Below are positions 1 to 9,471 of a DNA stretch of 64,000 nucleotides, in pieces. The notes below the pieces were generated by a model. The model saw only the letters and a program-made list of their open reading frames with translations. It did no database searches and was not told where the DNA came from. How positions within the stretch are numbered: the stretch's first letter is position 1; every line of letters begins with the position of its first letter. A program made the translations under genes and the position numbers. Source of the DNA: Xenorhabdus ishibashii (GTDB taxonomy: Bacteria > Pseudomonadota > Gammaproteobacteria > Enterobacterales > Enterobacteriaceae); the NCBI RefSeq assembly GCF_002632755.1, contig NZ_NJAK01000002.1, positions 155,200-219,199 of the forward strand, written 5' to 3'.

Positions 1-462
1 CAGTTGACCATTGACATCAACGCCTTGTGTTGGTTCATCGAGGACCAAAAGCTGAGGATGGTTAAGCAGGGCTCTGGCGAGTAACACTCGCTGAGTTTCT
101 CCACCAGACAGCTTTTGCATAGGTTGTTCCAGTAAATGAGCAGCCTTGACTCGATTTAATACCGGTATGATATCTGCTGGTTTCACATTGGGCCTTAGCA
201 TCATGAAACGCTTAACAGTCAAGGGCAGGGTGGGATCAAGGTTAAGTTTTTGCGGAACATAACCAATTCTCAACGCGGGACTCTGTTCGACAGTGCCCGA
301 AGTGGGTTGGACTAAACCAAGAACGATGCGAACCAGAGTCGATTTTCCCGCACCGTTTGGGCCGATCAGCGTCAGGATTTTCCCTTGCTTGAGATTGAAT
401 GAAATATTGTTTAATACCTTGCGGTTACCAAATTCAACCGTAATGTTTTTTAGGGTAATCAT
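1..462 (-). CDS. znuC: Zinc ABC transporter ATP-binding protein ZnuC (partial)
   Basis: ATPase of the ZnuABC high-affinity zinc importer, acting on the cytoplasmic side of the inner membrane. The reading frame shows Walker A (GPNGAGKST), the ABC signature LSGGETQR and Walker B with [12 protein letters not shown]. The C-terminal part, and presumably znuB, lie beyond the left window edge. The start at 462 gives [11 protein letters not shown], matching the family N-terminus; an in-frame ATG at 495 would add 11 residues. It is divergent from znuA with a Zur box between them, as in E. coli. Confidence 0.95.
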   Translation of the reverse strand, partial: MITLKNITVEFGNRKVLNNISFNLKQGKILTLIGPNGAGKSTLVRIVLGLVQPTSGTVEQSPALRIGYVPQKLNLDPTLPLTVKRFMMLRPNVKPADIIPVLNRVKAAHLLEQPMQKLSGGETQRVLLARALLNHPQLLVLDEPTQGVDVNGQL

Positions 463-500
463 AGTTGGCGAGTTAAAAGTGTATTGCAGAATCATTGAGA

Positions 501-515
501 TGTTATAATATAACA
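501..515. promoter_or_regulatory. Zur operator between znuC and znuA
   Basis: TGTTATAATATAACA is a perfect 7-bp inverted repeat around one central base. It matches the core of the enterobacterial Zur box (consensus remembered as TGTTATANTATAACA). It lies between the divergent znuC and znuA starts, so zinc-loaded Zur probably represses both. Confidence 0.88.
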
Positions 516-547
516 TTACTCGATTTTCTGCATGGAATATTCATATT

Positions 548-1525
548 ATGTTACACAACTCACAGAAATACGCGCATAAATTTTTTCATAAAATCGCATT
601 AGCTGCTGTGTTAGCGGCAGGAATGAATTGCTCGGCGCAGGCAGATGTTGTTACATCCATTCGTCCATTGGGTTTTATTGCTGCTGCCATTGCTGATGGT
701 GTGACAAATACTCAAGTACTTCTGCCTGATGGTGCTTCCCCACATGATTATGCGTTACGACCTTTGGATGTACGAAAAATTAATCAAGCCGATTTGGTTG
801 TGTGGATTGGCCCAGATATGGAAACCTTTTTGGCGAAACCAATAGCTAAAATTGAACGGAATAAACAATTGTCACTGGCTGAATTATCTACCATTAAGCC
901 ATTATTATTGAAAAATAGTGAAGAATTGAAAGATAGTGAAGTTGGTAATGGTTCTGGCGCTGAATCATATCAGCATAAACACGAGGAAGATCATGAACAC
1001 CATCATCACGGTGAATATAATATGCATATTTGGCTTTCTCCAGAGATTGCGGAAAAAGCCGCTCAGGCAATATATGATCAGCTTATTGAACAATATCCTC
1101 AACAAAAACAGCAATTAGAAGTAAACCTACGTAAATTCAATGGACAGCTTGCACAAACTGATAAGAATATTACTCATCTTTTAAAGCCCATAAAAAAGCA
1201 GGGTTATTTTGTTTTTCATGACGCATATGGCTATTTTGAAAAACATTACCAATTGGCTCCGCTAGGTGTTTTCACGGTTAATCCTGAAATACAACCTGGA
1301 GCGCAGAGATTACACAAAATACGAACACAATTGGTTGAGCAGAAAGCAAAGTGTATTTTTGCTGAACCACAATTCAGGCCAGCCGTTATTCATGCCGTAG
1401 CAAAAGGTACTGATGTACGTATTGGAATACTTGACCCTTTAGGAAGTGGTATCGCATTGGATAAAGATAGCTACATGAAATTTATAACTCAACTATCAAA
1501 ACAATACGCGAGCTGCCTGAATTAG
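548..1525 (+). CDS. znuA: Zinc ABC transporter substrate-binding protein ZnuA
   Basis: Periplasmic zinc-binding protein that delivers Zn(II) to ZnuBC. The 325-residue product starts with a signal peptide (hydrophobic run about residues 15-32, ending near SAQA-D). It carries the histidine/acid-rich loop typical of ZnuA at about residues 138-156 (HKHEEDHEHHHH) followed by NMHIWLSPE, and the conserved FHDAYGYFE and DPLG motifs. Length is close to E. coli ZnuA (310). It is divergent from znuC and controlled by the shared Zur box. Confidence 0.96.
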   Translation: MLHNSQKYAHKFFHKIALAAVLAAGMNCSAQADVVTSIRPLGFIAAAIADGVTNTQVLLPDGASPHDYALRPLDVRKINQADLVVWIGPDMETFLAKPIAKIERNKQLSLAELSTIKPLLLKNSEELKDSEVGNGSGAESYQHKHEEDHEHHHHGEYNMHIWLSPEIAEKAAQAIYDQLIEQYPQQKQQLEVNLRKFNGQLAQTDKNITHLLKPIKKQGYFVFHDAYGYFEKHYQLAPLGVFTVNPEIQPGAQRLHKIRTQLVEQKAKCIFAEPQFRPAVIHAVAKGTDVRIGILDPLGSGIALDKDSYMKFITQLSKQYASCLN

Positions 1526-1545
1526 TACAATAAGGAATTTTATTA

Positions 1546-2868
1546 GTGCAGCAGATAGCTAAAACTATCGTTCTGGTATACAACAACCTGCCCAAACCAC
1601 ACAAGATCATGCTTGGATCTTTAACGCTAGTCACTCTGGCTATCGCAATATGGCGGCCTGTTGCTTACCATGAACGAGAAGAACGAACAGGTAGCATTAT
1701 TCTCAGTACTCCCGATAGCGTTCCAGATGCAACGGATGATGTTGATGTTGCTGGGGATGCTGATGAACAACTCCCCAATGAAGGTATTGAGGATGATGAT
1801 GGCAGTTCTGTTGATACAGCGGCCAATGTTCCGCACCAATATGTTGTCTCTAATGGTGATACCCTGAGTTCGATTTTAACTCAGTTCGGAATTGATTCTT
1901 CTGATGTTGCTTTATTAGCAAATCAATATAAGGTCTTGCGTAATTTAGGTATTGGTCAGTCATTATCGTGGACTACTGACGATAATGGAAATTTAAAAAC
2001 GCTGACATGGGATATATCACGTCGTGAAACTCGCGTTTATACCCGAGAAGGGGATACATTTAACGAAAAGCAAGAGTTTCAGAAAGGAGAGTGGAAGAAC
2101 AGTGTTATCACAGGTACAGTTGATGGTAGTTTTAATGGTAGTGCCCTGATTGCCGGACTAACAAGCAGTGAAGCCAGAGAAGTGACAAAAGCACTGCAAT
2201 GGCAGATAGATTTCCGCAAATTACGTAAAGGTGATCGTTTTTCTGTGCTGATGTCCCGTGAAATGCTTGATGGAAAAAGTGAACAGAGCCAGTTATTGGG
2301 TGTTCGTTTACAAAGCGGTGGTAATGATTACTATGCTTTCAGGGCTGATGATGGACGTTTTTACGACAGTAATGCTTCCGGTCTTGAGCGTGGCTTCTTA
2401 CGTTTCCCTACAACTAAACAATTCAGAGTATCTTCCTCTTTCAACCCACATCGCTTAAATCCGGTAACGGGCAGAATTACAGCGCACAAAGGAGTTGATT
2501 TTGCCATGCCAGTAGGAACTCCCGTTCTGGCAGTAGGTGATGGTGAAGTCGTTGTCGCCAAATTTGATGGTGCGGCCGGTAATTTCATCGCTATTCGGCA
2601 TGGACGTCAATATACAACGCGATACATGCATTTGAGGAAAATATTGGTAAAACCAGGTCAGAAAGTGAAACGGGGTGAGCGTATTGCGCTATCTGGGAAT
2701 ACAGGGCGCTCAACTGGCCCACACTTGCACTTTGAATTCTGGGATAACCAGCGGCCGGTGAATCCGCTCACTGCGAAACTACCACGTTCTGGTGGTCTGA
2801 GTGGCAAAGAACGTACAGAATATGTAGCAATGGTTCAAGAGATTAAACCTCAGTTGTTGCTGGATTAA
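1546..2868 (+). CDS. mepM: Murein DD-endopeptidase MepM
   Basis: Zinc metallopeptidase that cuts D-Ala-mDAP crosslinks to allow peptidoglycan growth. At 440 residues it equals E. coli MepM. It shows an N-terminal membrane anchor (about 21-39), a LysM domain (about 97-145, YVVSNGDTLSSIL) and a C-terminal M23 domain with zinc ligands H314, D318 and the H393-L-H395 pair. The start is GTG, preceded by AAGGA at suitable spacing. It lies 20 bp after znuA on the same strand, so zinc import and a zinc-dependent hydrolase may be cotranscribed. Confidence 0.96.
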   Translation: MQQIAKTIVLVYNNLPKPHKIMLGSLTLVTLAIAIWRPVAYHEREERTGSIILSTPDSVPDATDDVDVAGDADEQLPNEGIEDDDGSSVDTAANVPHQYVVSNGDTLSSILTQFGIDSSDVALLANQYKVLRNLGIGQSLSWTTDDNGNLKTLTWDISRRETRVYTREGDTFNEKQEFQKGEWKNSVITGTVDGSFNGSALIAGLTSSEAREVTKALQWQIDFRKLRKGDRFSVLMSREMLDGKSEQSQLLGVRLQSGGNDYYAFRADDGRFYDSNASGLERGFLRFPTTKQFRVSSSFNPHRLNPVTGRITAHKGVDFAMPVGTPVLAVGDGEVVVAKFDGAAGNFIAIRHGRQYTTRYMHLRKILVKPGQKVKRGERIALSGNTGRSTGPHLHFEFWDNQRPVNPLTAKLPRSGGLSGKERTEYVAMVQEIKPQLLLD

Positions 2869-2896
2869 GTGCATCAACTTCCGATTATTGACAGAT

Positions 2897-2930
2897 ATAA
2901 AAGCGGATGATTACTATCATCCGCTTTTAT
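2897..2930 (+). terminator. Rho-independent terminator after mepM
   Basis: A 14-bp perfect stem (2897-2910 with 2917-2930) and a 6-base loop, followed by ATTATTTTTG. Confidence 0.8.
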
Positions 2931-2990
2931 ATTATTTTTGTTGTAAACTTGTGCCTTGAAAGCAAATGTTGGGATCATCAGAGTTAGCTC

Positions 2991-3959
2991 ATGAATAAAG
3001 AAAAAGATACAGATAGTAAATTGGGATATATCCCCAGGTTTCATCGAGCTTATTTACATCCCCGTTATTGGGGGCTTTGGGCTGGTGTCGGAATATTAGC
3101 AGGATTGTCTTATGTCCCTGTAAAATGGCGTGATCTATTTCTAGCCAAGATAGGTGTTTGGGTGGGCAGAAAGGCGAAAAGTGCTCGTCGCAGGGCAAAA
3201 ATCAATTTAATTTACTGCTTTCCTGAACTAACGGAACAACAGCACGAAGAGCTGATTGATCGCATGTTTGCCACCGCACCTCAATCATTTGTTATGCTGG
3301 CGGAGATTTACCTCAGGGGAGCAAAATCGACACTTGAACGAACCCAATGGCATGGCGAAGACATTATTCAAACCTTAGAGACACAAGGCGTGAATGTGAT
3401 TTTTATGGTTCCACATGGTTGGTCTATTGATATTCCCGCGATGTTATTGGCTGCGCGTGGCCAAAAAATATCAGCGATGTTTAACCATCAAAACAATCCT
3501 GTGGCTGATTACTTATGGAACAAAGTGCGTTGCCACTTTGGTGGTCGCTTGCATTCCCGTGATGCGGGAATCAAACCCTTTATCTCTACAGTGCGTGAAG
3601 GCTTTTGGGGATATTACTTGCCTGATCAGGATCATGGTGAAGAACATAGCGAATTTGTCGAATTTTTTGCCACTTATAAGGCTACACTGCCTGCACTTGG
3701 GCGCTTAATGAAAGTTTGCCGTGCGGCCATTGTTCCGTTATTTCCGGTTTATAATTGCCAAACCCATCAATTGGATATTTATATTCGTCCACCCATGAAT
3801 GATCTTGCAGGACAGGATGATGCTTATATTGCTCGCCGGATGAATGAGGAACTGGAGGAGTTGGTTAAGCCGAATCCTGAACAATACACTTGGATTTTAA
3901 AATTGCTTAAGACACGGAAAGAAGGGGATATTGAACCTTATAAAAGAGAAGATCTTTAG
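2991..3959 (+). CDS. lpxM: Lipid A myristoyl/lauroyl acyltransferase LpxM
   Basis: Late acyltransferase that adds the final acyl chain to Kdo2-lipid A at the inner membrane. It is a 322-residue LPLAT-family protein with one N-terminal membrane segment (about 27-43) and the catalytic HX4D motif HGWSID starting at H142. Its place after mepM reproduces the E. coli znuA-mepM-lpxM order. Assignment as LpxM rather than LpxL or LpxP rests mainly on this synteny and on overall resemblance. Confidence 0.92.
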   Translation: MNKEKDTDSKLGYIPRFHRAYLHPRYWGLWAGVGILAGLSYVPVKWRDLFLAKIGVWVGRKAKSARRRAKINLIYCFPELTEQQHEELIDRMFATAPQSFVMLAEIYLRGAKSTLERTQWHGEDIIQTLETQGVNVIFMVPHGWSIDIPAMLLAARGQKISAMFNHQNNPVADYLWNKVRCHFGGRLHSRDAGIKPFISTVREGFWGYYLPDQDHGEEHSEFVEFFATYKATLPALGRLMKVCRAAIVPLFPVYNCQTHQLDIYIRPPMNDLAGQDDAYIARRMNEELEELVKPNPEQYTWILKLLKTRKEGDIEPYKREDL

Positions 3960-4014
3960 GTATCCTTGTTTGTTCACTTAATGGACAAAGCGTGGCCTTA
4001 TTGAGAACTTAAAA

Positions 4015-4040
4015 ATAAGGGGCAGTATACTGCCCCTTAT
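4015..4040. terminator. Bidirectional terminator between lpxM and pykA
   Basis: A 12-bp stem (ATAAGGGGCAGT with its complement) with a two-base centre lies between the convergent lpxM and pykA. It has A-rich sequence on the left and CATTTTTT on the right, so it can serve both strands. Confidence 0.8.
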
Positions 4041-4060
4041 CATTTTTTATGAGTAATTGA

Positions 4061-5503
4061 TTATTCTACTTCAAGTACGCGACAGGTATTGGTACTGCCA
4101 ATAGTTCCCATCTGATCACCTTGGGTCACGAGTACCAAATCCCCAGAGATGAGATAGCCCTTATCGCGCAGGCGGTTCACTGCTTCATTTGCCGCAGCAA
4201 TCCCATCAGTATGCGAGCTGCAATAAACAGGTGTAACTCCACGATAAAGGGCGGTACGGTTTAAGGTCGATTCATGGCGAGACATGGAGAAAATAGGCAG
4301 GCCAGAACTAATGCGAGACATCATGCGAGCTGTGCGGCCAGATTCAGTCATGGCAATAATTGCTTTGACACCTTTTAGATGGTTGGCTGCATACATAGTA
4401 GACATTGAAATCGCTTCTTCAATGCTGTCAAATGTAATATCCAGGCGATGTTTGGAAACATTGATACTTGGCATTTTTTCCGCGCCAAGACAGACCTGTG
4501 CCATGGCGGCAACGGTTTCCGCAGGATATTGACCTGCCGCTGTTTCAGCAGAGAGCATAACAGCATCAGTACCATCCAGTACCGCATTGGCAACATCCAT
4601 GACTTCGGCACGCGTTGGCATTGGGTTGGTGATCATGGATTCCATCATTTGCGTGGCAGTAATCACGACACGATTCAGTTGGCGAGCACGGCGGATCAAT
4701 TTTTTCTGTACACCAACCAGTTCAGGATCACCAATTTCAACACCGAGATCACCACGAGCGACCATAACAACATCTGATGCCAGAATAATTTCATCGATAA
4801 CTTCGTCACTGCTAACCGCTTCTGCTCGCTCAACTTTTGCGACGATTTGGGTTTCACAGCCTGCATCTCGTGCGAGACGGCGCGCATAATTCAAGTCTTC
4901 ACCTGAGCGAGGGAAAGAAACAGCAAGATAATCAACACCAATTTTGGCTGCTGTAATGATATCTTCCTTATCTTTTGCCGTCAGGGCTTCGGCTGATAAC
5001 CCGCCACCTAATTTATTGATGCCCTTATTGTTGGAAAGTGGGCCTCCTACGGTCACTTCCGTGGAGACTTTCATTCCCTGAACATTCAGGACTTTCAATT
5101 GAACACGCCCATCATCTAATAGCAGGATATCACTAGCCATTACATCAGACGGCAAGCCCTTATAGTCAATACCGACTTTTTCTTTATCTCCTTCTCCCTT
5201 ACCCAGATTGGCATCCAGCAGGAATTTATCCCCAACATTCAGGAATACTTTTCCTTCTTTAAAGGTGGATATGCGTATTTTGGGTCCTTGAAGATCACCG
5301 AGAATGGCAACATGACAACCTAAACGGGCAGCGATTTCACGCACTTTATTAGCACGTTGGATATGATCTTCCGCAGTGCCATGAGAGAAATTAAGGCGGA
5401 CGACGTTGGCTCCCGCTTGGATAACTTTTTCTAGATTGTCGTCACGATCTGTAGCTGGGCCAAGTGTAGTGACGATTTTTGTTCTTCTGAGCCGTCTGGA
5501 CAT
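4061..5503 (-). CDS. pykA: Pyruvate kinase II
   Basis: Converts phosphoenolpyruvate and ADP to pyruvate and ATP. The 480-residue length is that of E. coli PykA. It shows [11 protein letters not shown] at the N-terminus, the metal/substrate segment [13 protein letters not shown], the ATQMMESM motif and the MLSAETA segment, followed by the C-terminal domain. Divergence from lpxM and closeness to hexR and zwf match the enterobacterial block, which favours pykA over pykF. Confidence 0.96.
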   Translation of the reverse strand: MSRRLRRTKIVTTLGPATDRDDNLEKVIQAGANVVRLNFSHGTAEDHIQRANKVREIAARLGCHVAILGDLQGPKIRISTFKEGKVFLNVGDKFLLDANLGKGEGDKEKVGIDYKGLPSDVMASDILLLDDGRVQLKVLNVQGMKVSTEVTVGGPLSNNKGINKLGGGLSAEALTAKDKEDIITAAKIGVDYLAVSFPRSGEDLNYARRLARDAGCETQIVAKVERAEAVSSDEVIDEIILASDVVMVARGDLGVEIGDPELVGVQKKLIRRARQLNRVVITATQMMESMITNPMPTRAEVMDVANAVLDGTDAVMLSAETAAGQYPAETVAAMAQVCLGAEKMPSINVSKHRLDITFDSIEEAISMSTMYAANHLKGVKAIIAMTESGRTARMMSRISSGLPIFSMSRHESTLNRTALYRGVTPVYCSSHTDGIAAANEAVNRLRDKGYLISGDLVLVTQGDQMGTIGSTNTCRVLEVE

Positions 5504-5712
5504 GTATTACTCCGTTGACCTATGAAGTATACCCTTTGTCTTTCAAATTCGAAATTCATCAGGTATATGAGTTTTCGATTACTGTAGGGTAATCATTTAA
5601 TTTGTTGATTATTAACCTCATACTGCGAATATGCAGATGGGGAACAGTCTACATATGCTATCAGTCTGGAGAGTTGATAAATAGTGAACAAAAACACAGT
5701 CTATTTTCTGAT

Positions 5713-6561
5713 TTATTCATGCTTATCAAACCGTGAATTGCGCAACGCTTCTTTGACCTTTTTCAAATTATCCCTAAATTTTGAGCCTCGGCGCAGTGTG
5801 AAACCAGTGGCCAATACATCAATGATGGTTAATTGGGCAATTCTTGAAACCATCGGCATATAAATATCGGTATCTTCGGGTACATCCAACAGAATGGGGA
5901 GGGTAGCTTCGTGTGCTAAAGGAGAGCTTGTTGAGGTGATGGCGATCACCGTTGCATCGTTCTCGCGAGCCAGTTTAGCAATTTCAACAAGGCTTTTCGT
6001 TCTTCCTGTATGGGAAATTAATACGACAACATCTCCTTCAGTACTGTTTATGCAGCTCATTCGTTGCATCACAATATCGTCAAAATAGGTCACTGGAATA
6101 TTGAAGCGAAAAAATTTGTTCATGGCATCATGAGCCACAGCGGCTGATGCCCCTAAACCGAAAAAAGAGAGCTTTCTGGCTTGTGTCAGAAGATCGACAG
6201 CTCGGTTAATTGCTGTAATATCTAGGTTACTTTTGACCGTTTCTAGATTTGCCATTACCGATTCAAAGATTTTATTTGTATAAGAAGTGACGCTGTCACT
6301 TTCTTCCACATTGCGGTTCACATAAGGTGTACCATTGGCAAGACTCTGTGCCAGTTGCAATTTAAAGTCGGGAAATCCTTTGGTGTTGAGGCGACGACAA
6401 AAACGATTAACTGTCGGTTCACTTACATTCGCCATTTTAGCCAGAGTGGCAATGCTTGAATGGATGGCAGTCTGTGGCGAAGCAAGGATGACCTGCGCAA
6501 CCTTTTTCTCTGACTTACTCAAAACATCAAGACTATTTTGGAGCCGTTCCAGTGTATTCAT
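5713..6561 (-). CDS. hexR: HexR, RpiR-family regulator of central carbon metabolism
   Basis: Transcription factor that represses zwf and related glucose-catabolism genes in enterobacteria until bound by KDPG. The 282-residue protein has an N-terminal HTH_6 domain (about 1-77, with VSEPTVNRFCRRL as recognition helix) and a C-terminal SIS sugar-phosphate domain (about 125-255, with FFGLGASAAVA and VVLISHTGRTKS). It is divergent from zwf as in E. coli, but an IS element now lies in the shared intergenic region. Confidence 0.95.
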   Translation of the reverse strand: MNTLERLQNSLDVLSKSEKKVAQVILASPQTAIHSSIATLAKMANVSEPTVNRFCRRLNTKGFPDFKLQLAQSLANGTPYVNRNVEESDSVTSYTNKIFESVMANLETVKSNLDITAINRAVDLLTQARKLSFFGLGASAAVAHDAMNKFFRFNIPVTYFDDIVMQRMSCINSTEGDVVVLISHTGRTKSLVEIAKLARENDATVIAITSTSSPLAHEATLPILLDVPEDTDIYMPMVSRIAQLTIIDVLATGFTLRRGSKFRDNLKKVKEALRNSRFDKHE

Positions 6562-6616
6562 AAAGCGAAGTTCAACCTCGGTTTTAACGATTTCATTAAC
6601 AGGAGAAATCTATATC

Positions 6617-6630
6617 ATTTTCATGAAAAT
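6617..6630. promoter_or_regulatory. Perfect 14-bp palindrome upstream of hexR (copy 1)
   Basis: ATTTTCATGAAAAT is self-complementary and lies 56 bp upstream of the hexR start. A near-identical palindrome occurs at 6682-6695. The pair suggests operator sites, but they do not match the HexR box and the binding protein is unknown. Confidence 0.4.
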
Positions 6631-6681
6631 ATACTACTTGTTATTGAAGGCTGGCAGTGGTAATAACCGGATAAATTAGGG

Positions 6682-6695
6682 TTTTTCATGAAAAT
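6682..6695. promoter_or_regulatory. Second TTTTCATGAAAA palindrome upstream of hexR
   Basis: TTTTTCATGAAAAT shares the TTTTCATGAAAA core with the copy at 6617-6630 and is centred 65 bp from it. It lies 28 bp outside the left target duplication of the IS element. Confidence 0.38.
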
Positions 6696-6722
6696 ATGAC
6701 AAGTGTCTAACTTTCAACTTGG

Positions 6723-6730
6723 TAAGATTA
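6723..6730. repeat. Target-site duplication, left copy
   Basis: TAAGATTA directly abuts the left end of the IS element and is repeated directly abutting the right end at 7741-7748. Confidence 0.9.
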
Positions 6731-7740
6731 ACGCGATGCTCGACTTTCGAGGTGAGTTGAAATGACATAGCCACTCCTTTATAACTTTAAGTCGCCAAAC
6801 TGAGAGAAATAAAGGAACAAGGGCTATGTCACAGCAAGATTTTATCATTTGGGTGTTTTGTTGGGTAGACGATAATTTAACAGCGTTACAGCAAGGCACA
6901 CGATTGAGGAGCCGGGGGATCCCACCTAAGTTGAGTGATGCGGAAGTCATCGCGATGGAAGTGATTGGTGAATTCTTAGGATTTTCAACAGATAAAGGCA
7001 TTTGGACGTATTTTTGTACCCACTGGCGCGCATGGTTTCCGGGGTTAGGTTCACGCGCTAACTTTGCCAAACAAGCCTCTAATCTTTGGGTTGTCAAACA
7101 AAAACTGCAAGAAAAGCTGGCGAGATTATTGGGCGCGTTCGACAAGCCGGTACATATTATCGACGGATTTCCGCTGTCCGTCTGTGGATTCAAAAGAGCA
7201 AAAGGCAGTGCCAACTTTAAAGGACAAGCCGATTATGGGTACTGCGCCGCCAAAAACGAAACTTACTACGGCTTTAAAGGGCATCTTATGATAGATGAAA
7301 CCGGCGTGGTAACGGGGTTTACGCTGACACCCGCCAATGTCAGTGAGCGTGAAGCAACCTGGGATGTAATCGGCCCGATAAAAGGCTATTTGCTGGGTGA
7401 TAAAGGGTATTTAGGTACTGAATTTAAACAAGAAATGAAAAAAGAAGGCATTGAAATGATAACCCCGGTGCGTGCCAATATGGATGACCCTGTCCCCAGA
7501 GAGACGAGAAAGCGCATTAATGCCAGGCGACGTTTAATTGAAACCGTCATTGGCCAACTCGCCGGGCAATTTGCTATCGAAAAGTGCTGGGCACGGGACT
7601 TGTGGCACTTGAGTAATCGAATAGCCAGAAAACTGCTTTCTCACACGTTGGGTATTTTTGCCAATTTTAAACAAGGAAAAAATCAACGCGACTGGCTCCA
7701 ACAAGCCAAGGTTATAGGGTGTTAAAGTCGAGCATCGCGT
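6731..7740 (+). mobile_element. IS982-family insertion sequence, apparently intact
   Basis: A 1010-bp element bounded by 17-bp perfect terminal inverted repeats (ACGCGATGCTCGACTTT at 6731-6747, its complement at 7724-7740). It is flanked by an 8-bp direct duplication and contains one full-length transposase gene. Length, duplication size and transposase type fit IS982. It sits between the divergent hexR and zwf genes and does not break either coding region. Confidence 0.92.
6826..7725 (+). CDS. IS982-family DDE transposase
   Basis: A 299-residue transposase that fills the element. Features seen are the N-terminal helical region, VHIIDGFPLSVC (first acidic residue region), GDKGYLG (second) and the C-terminal RRRLIETVIGQL segment with its glutamate, the DDE layout of IS982 transposases. 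The frame is intact with no stop or shift, and its stop codon overlaps the right inverted repeat. A large antisense frame over the first half is taken as a shadow. Confidence 0.9.
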   Translation: MSQQDFIIWVFCWVDDNLTALQQGTRLRSRGIPPKLSDAEVIAMEVIGEFLGFSTDKGIWTYFCTHWRAWFPGLGSRANFAKQASNLWVVKQKLQEKLARLLGAFDKPVHIIDGFPLSVCGFKRAKGSANFKGQADYGYCAAKNETYYGFKGHLMIDETGVVTGFTLTPANVSEREATWDVIGPIKGYLLGDKGYLGTEFKQEMKKEGIEMITPVRANMDDPVPRETRKRINARRRLIETVIGQLAGQFAIEKCWARDLWHLSNRIARKLLSHTLGIFANFKQGKNQRDWLQQAKVIGC

Positions 7741-7748
7741 TAAGATTA
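7741..7748. repeat. Target-site duplication, right copy
   Basis: TAAGATTA, identical to 6723-6730, directly follows the right inverted repeat. The exact match suggests a fairly recent insertion. Confidence 0.9.
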
Positions 7749-7881
7749 CTTCTTAACCGTTGTAAATTTTCATTTGATAATTTCTATTTGGTATAAATTC
7801 TGCTCATATTGTTAGTGAATACGATAATGAATAATCAGTGTTTACTGCATATAACCAAAAGAGTACATTACCCACAGATTC

Positions 7882-7896
7882 TGTAAAAAAATTACA
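7882..7896. promoter_or_regulatory. HexR-like operator upstream of zwf
   Basis: TGTAAAAAAATTACA ends 26 bp before the zwf start. It differs from the published HexR consensus (remembered as TGTAATTAAATTACA) at two central positions. HexR control of zwf is established in related bacteria, so this is a likely operator that survived the IS insertion. Confidence 0.68.
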
Positions 7897-7922
7897 ATAT
7901 CCCGTAATTGAGGAGATGCAAC

Positions 7923-9398
7923 ATGGCGGTGACGTCTACAGCTCAGGCTTGTAATTTGGTAATTTTTGGGGCGAAAGGAGACTTAGCACGACGGAAATTA
8001 ATGCCTTCCCTTTACCAGTTAGAAAAAGCGGGTTATATCCATCCTGATACCCGAATTATCGGAGTCGGTCGAGCTGACTGGGATAAAGAAGCCTATACCA
8101 AAGTTGTTGAAGAAGCATTGGTTACATTTATGTCCGAAAAATTAGATTCAGAATTGTGGAAGAAACTCAGTTCACGCCTGGAATTTTGTAATTTGGACGT
8201 AAATGAAACAGGACATTTTACCGAATTGGCAAAAGTCCTGAATAAAGATGGTTTACCCGCTATTCACTATTTTGCTATGCCACCAAGTACATTTGGGGCA
8301 GTATGCCATGGATTAGGTGCTGCGGGACTGAATACGGAACCCAACCGTGTTGTGATGGAAAAACCACTGGGAACAGATCTTGCCTCTTCCAGGGCAATTA
8401 ATGATGAAGTTGCAAAGTATTTCAATGAAAGGCAAATATACCGAATTGATCATTACTTGGGAAAAGAAACAGTATTGAATTTGTTAGCGCTGCGTTTTGC
8501 CAACTCACTTTTTGTCAATAATTGGGATCATCGCACGATCGATCATGTGCAAATCACTGTTGCTGAGGAAGTAGGTATTGAAGGGCGATGGGGATACTTC
8601 GATCAGGCAGGGCAGATGCGTGACATGATCCAGAATCATCTTTTGCAAATTCTGACTATGATTGCCATGTCACCACCGGCTGATCTGACCGCAGATCGCA
8701 TCCGCGATGAAAAAGTAAAAGTGTTGCGTTCACTGCGTCGGATTGATCAGACTAACATCAGGGAAAAAACCGTTCGCGGGCAATATACTACAGGTTTTGT
8801 GCATGGTAAGAAAGTTCCTGGTTATCTGGAAGAAGAGGGAGCGAATAAAGCCAGTAAAACGGAAACTTTTGTATCGATTCGTGTCGATATTGATGACTGG
8901 CGCTGGTCTGGTGTGCCTTTCTATCTGAGAACCGGAAAGCGATTGCCAGCTAAGTGTTCTGAAGTTGTCGTCTATTTCAAAGAGCCTTCTTTGAATCTGT
9001 TTGCTGAATCCTACCAGCAATTGCCGCAAAACAAATTGACAATCCGCTTGCAGCCAGATGAAGGTATTGATATTGAAGTGCTGAATAAAGCGCCAGGACT
9101 GGAACATAAACACCGTTTGCAAACGACCAAACTGGATCTGAGTTTCTCTGAAACATTTAATCAGACGCATCTTGCTGATGCTTATGAAAGGTTATTATTG
9201 GAGGCGATGCGCGGCATTCAGGCATTGTTTGTCCGTCGTGATGAAGTGGAAGAAGCCTGGAAATGGGTGGATTCCGTTATGGATGCATGGGCGGCGGATA
9301 ATGAACCACCGAAACCTTATCAAGCGGGTACTTGGGGACCGGTGGCTTCTATCGCTATGATCACCCGCGATGGCCGTTCATGGAATGAGTTTGAATAA
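7923..9398 (+). CDS. zwf: Glucose-6-phosphate 1-dehydrogenase
   Basis: First enzyme of the oxidative pentose phosphate and Entner-Doudoroff routes; oxidises glucose-6-phosphate to 6-phosphogluconolactone with NADP+. The 491-residue product shows the coenzyme motif IFGAKGDLARRK near the N-terminus and the active-site motif RIDHYLGKE around residue 177. The ATG at 7923 follows GAGGAG with good spacing. A TTG at 7908 would overlap that ribosome site and is rejected. A HexR-like box lies just upstream. Confidence 0.97.
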   Translation: MAVTSTAQACNLVIFGAKGDLARRKLMPSLYQLEKAGYIHPDTRIIGVGRADWDKEAYTKVVEEALVTFMSEKLDSELWKKLSSRLEFCNLDVNETGHFTELAKVLNKDGLPAIHYFAMPPSTFGAVCHGLGAAGLNTEPNRVVMEKPLGTDLASSRAINDEVAKYFNERQIYRIDHYLGKETVLNLLALRFANSLFVNNWDHRTIDHVQITVAEEVGIEGRWGYFDQAGQMRDMIQNHLLQILTMIAMSPPADLTADRIRDEKVKVLRSLRRIDQTNIREKTVRGQYTTGFVHGKKVPGYLEEEGANKASKTETFVSIRVDIDDWRWSGVPFYLRTGKRLPAKCSEVVVYFKEPSLNLFAESYQQLPQNKLTIRLQPDEGIDIEVLNKAPGLEHKHRLQTTKLDLSFSETFNQTHLADAYERLLLEAMRGIQALFVRRDEVEEAWKWVDSVMDAWAADNEPPKPYQAGTWGPVASIAMITRDGRSWNEFE

Positions 9399-9440
9399 TC
9401 TGCGTGTTATTTAGCTCATATTAAGCGAATTATTGATAAA

Positions 9441-9471
9441 ACATCAGCCGAAGCTAATATTCGGCTGATGT
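9441..9471 (+). terminator. Stem-loop terminator after zwf
   Basis: A 12-bp perfect stem (9441-9452 with 9460-9471) and a 7-base loop, 43 bp after the zwf stop. The T-tract is weak. Confidence 0.6.

Noticed and set aside
4448..4777. A 109-codon plus-strand frame inside pykA
   Set aside because: Antisense shadow of a highly conserved pyruvate kinase gene, with no ribosome site and no family resemblance.
5577..5594. GATTAC-N6-GTAATC inverted repeat upstream of pykA, considered as a HexR site
   Set aside because: The half-sites are in the opposite arrangement to the HexR box and no second copy was seen. Too weak to call.
6714..7214. A 166-codon antisense frame over the IS transposase
   Set aside because: It lies opposite an intact, well-conserved transposase and runs past the element's left end. 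It has no protein-family features.
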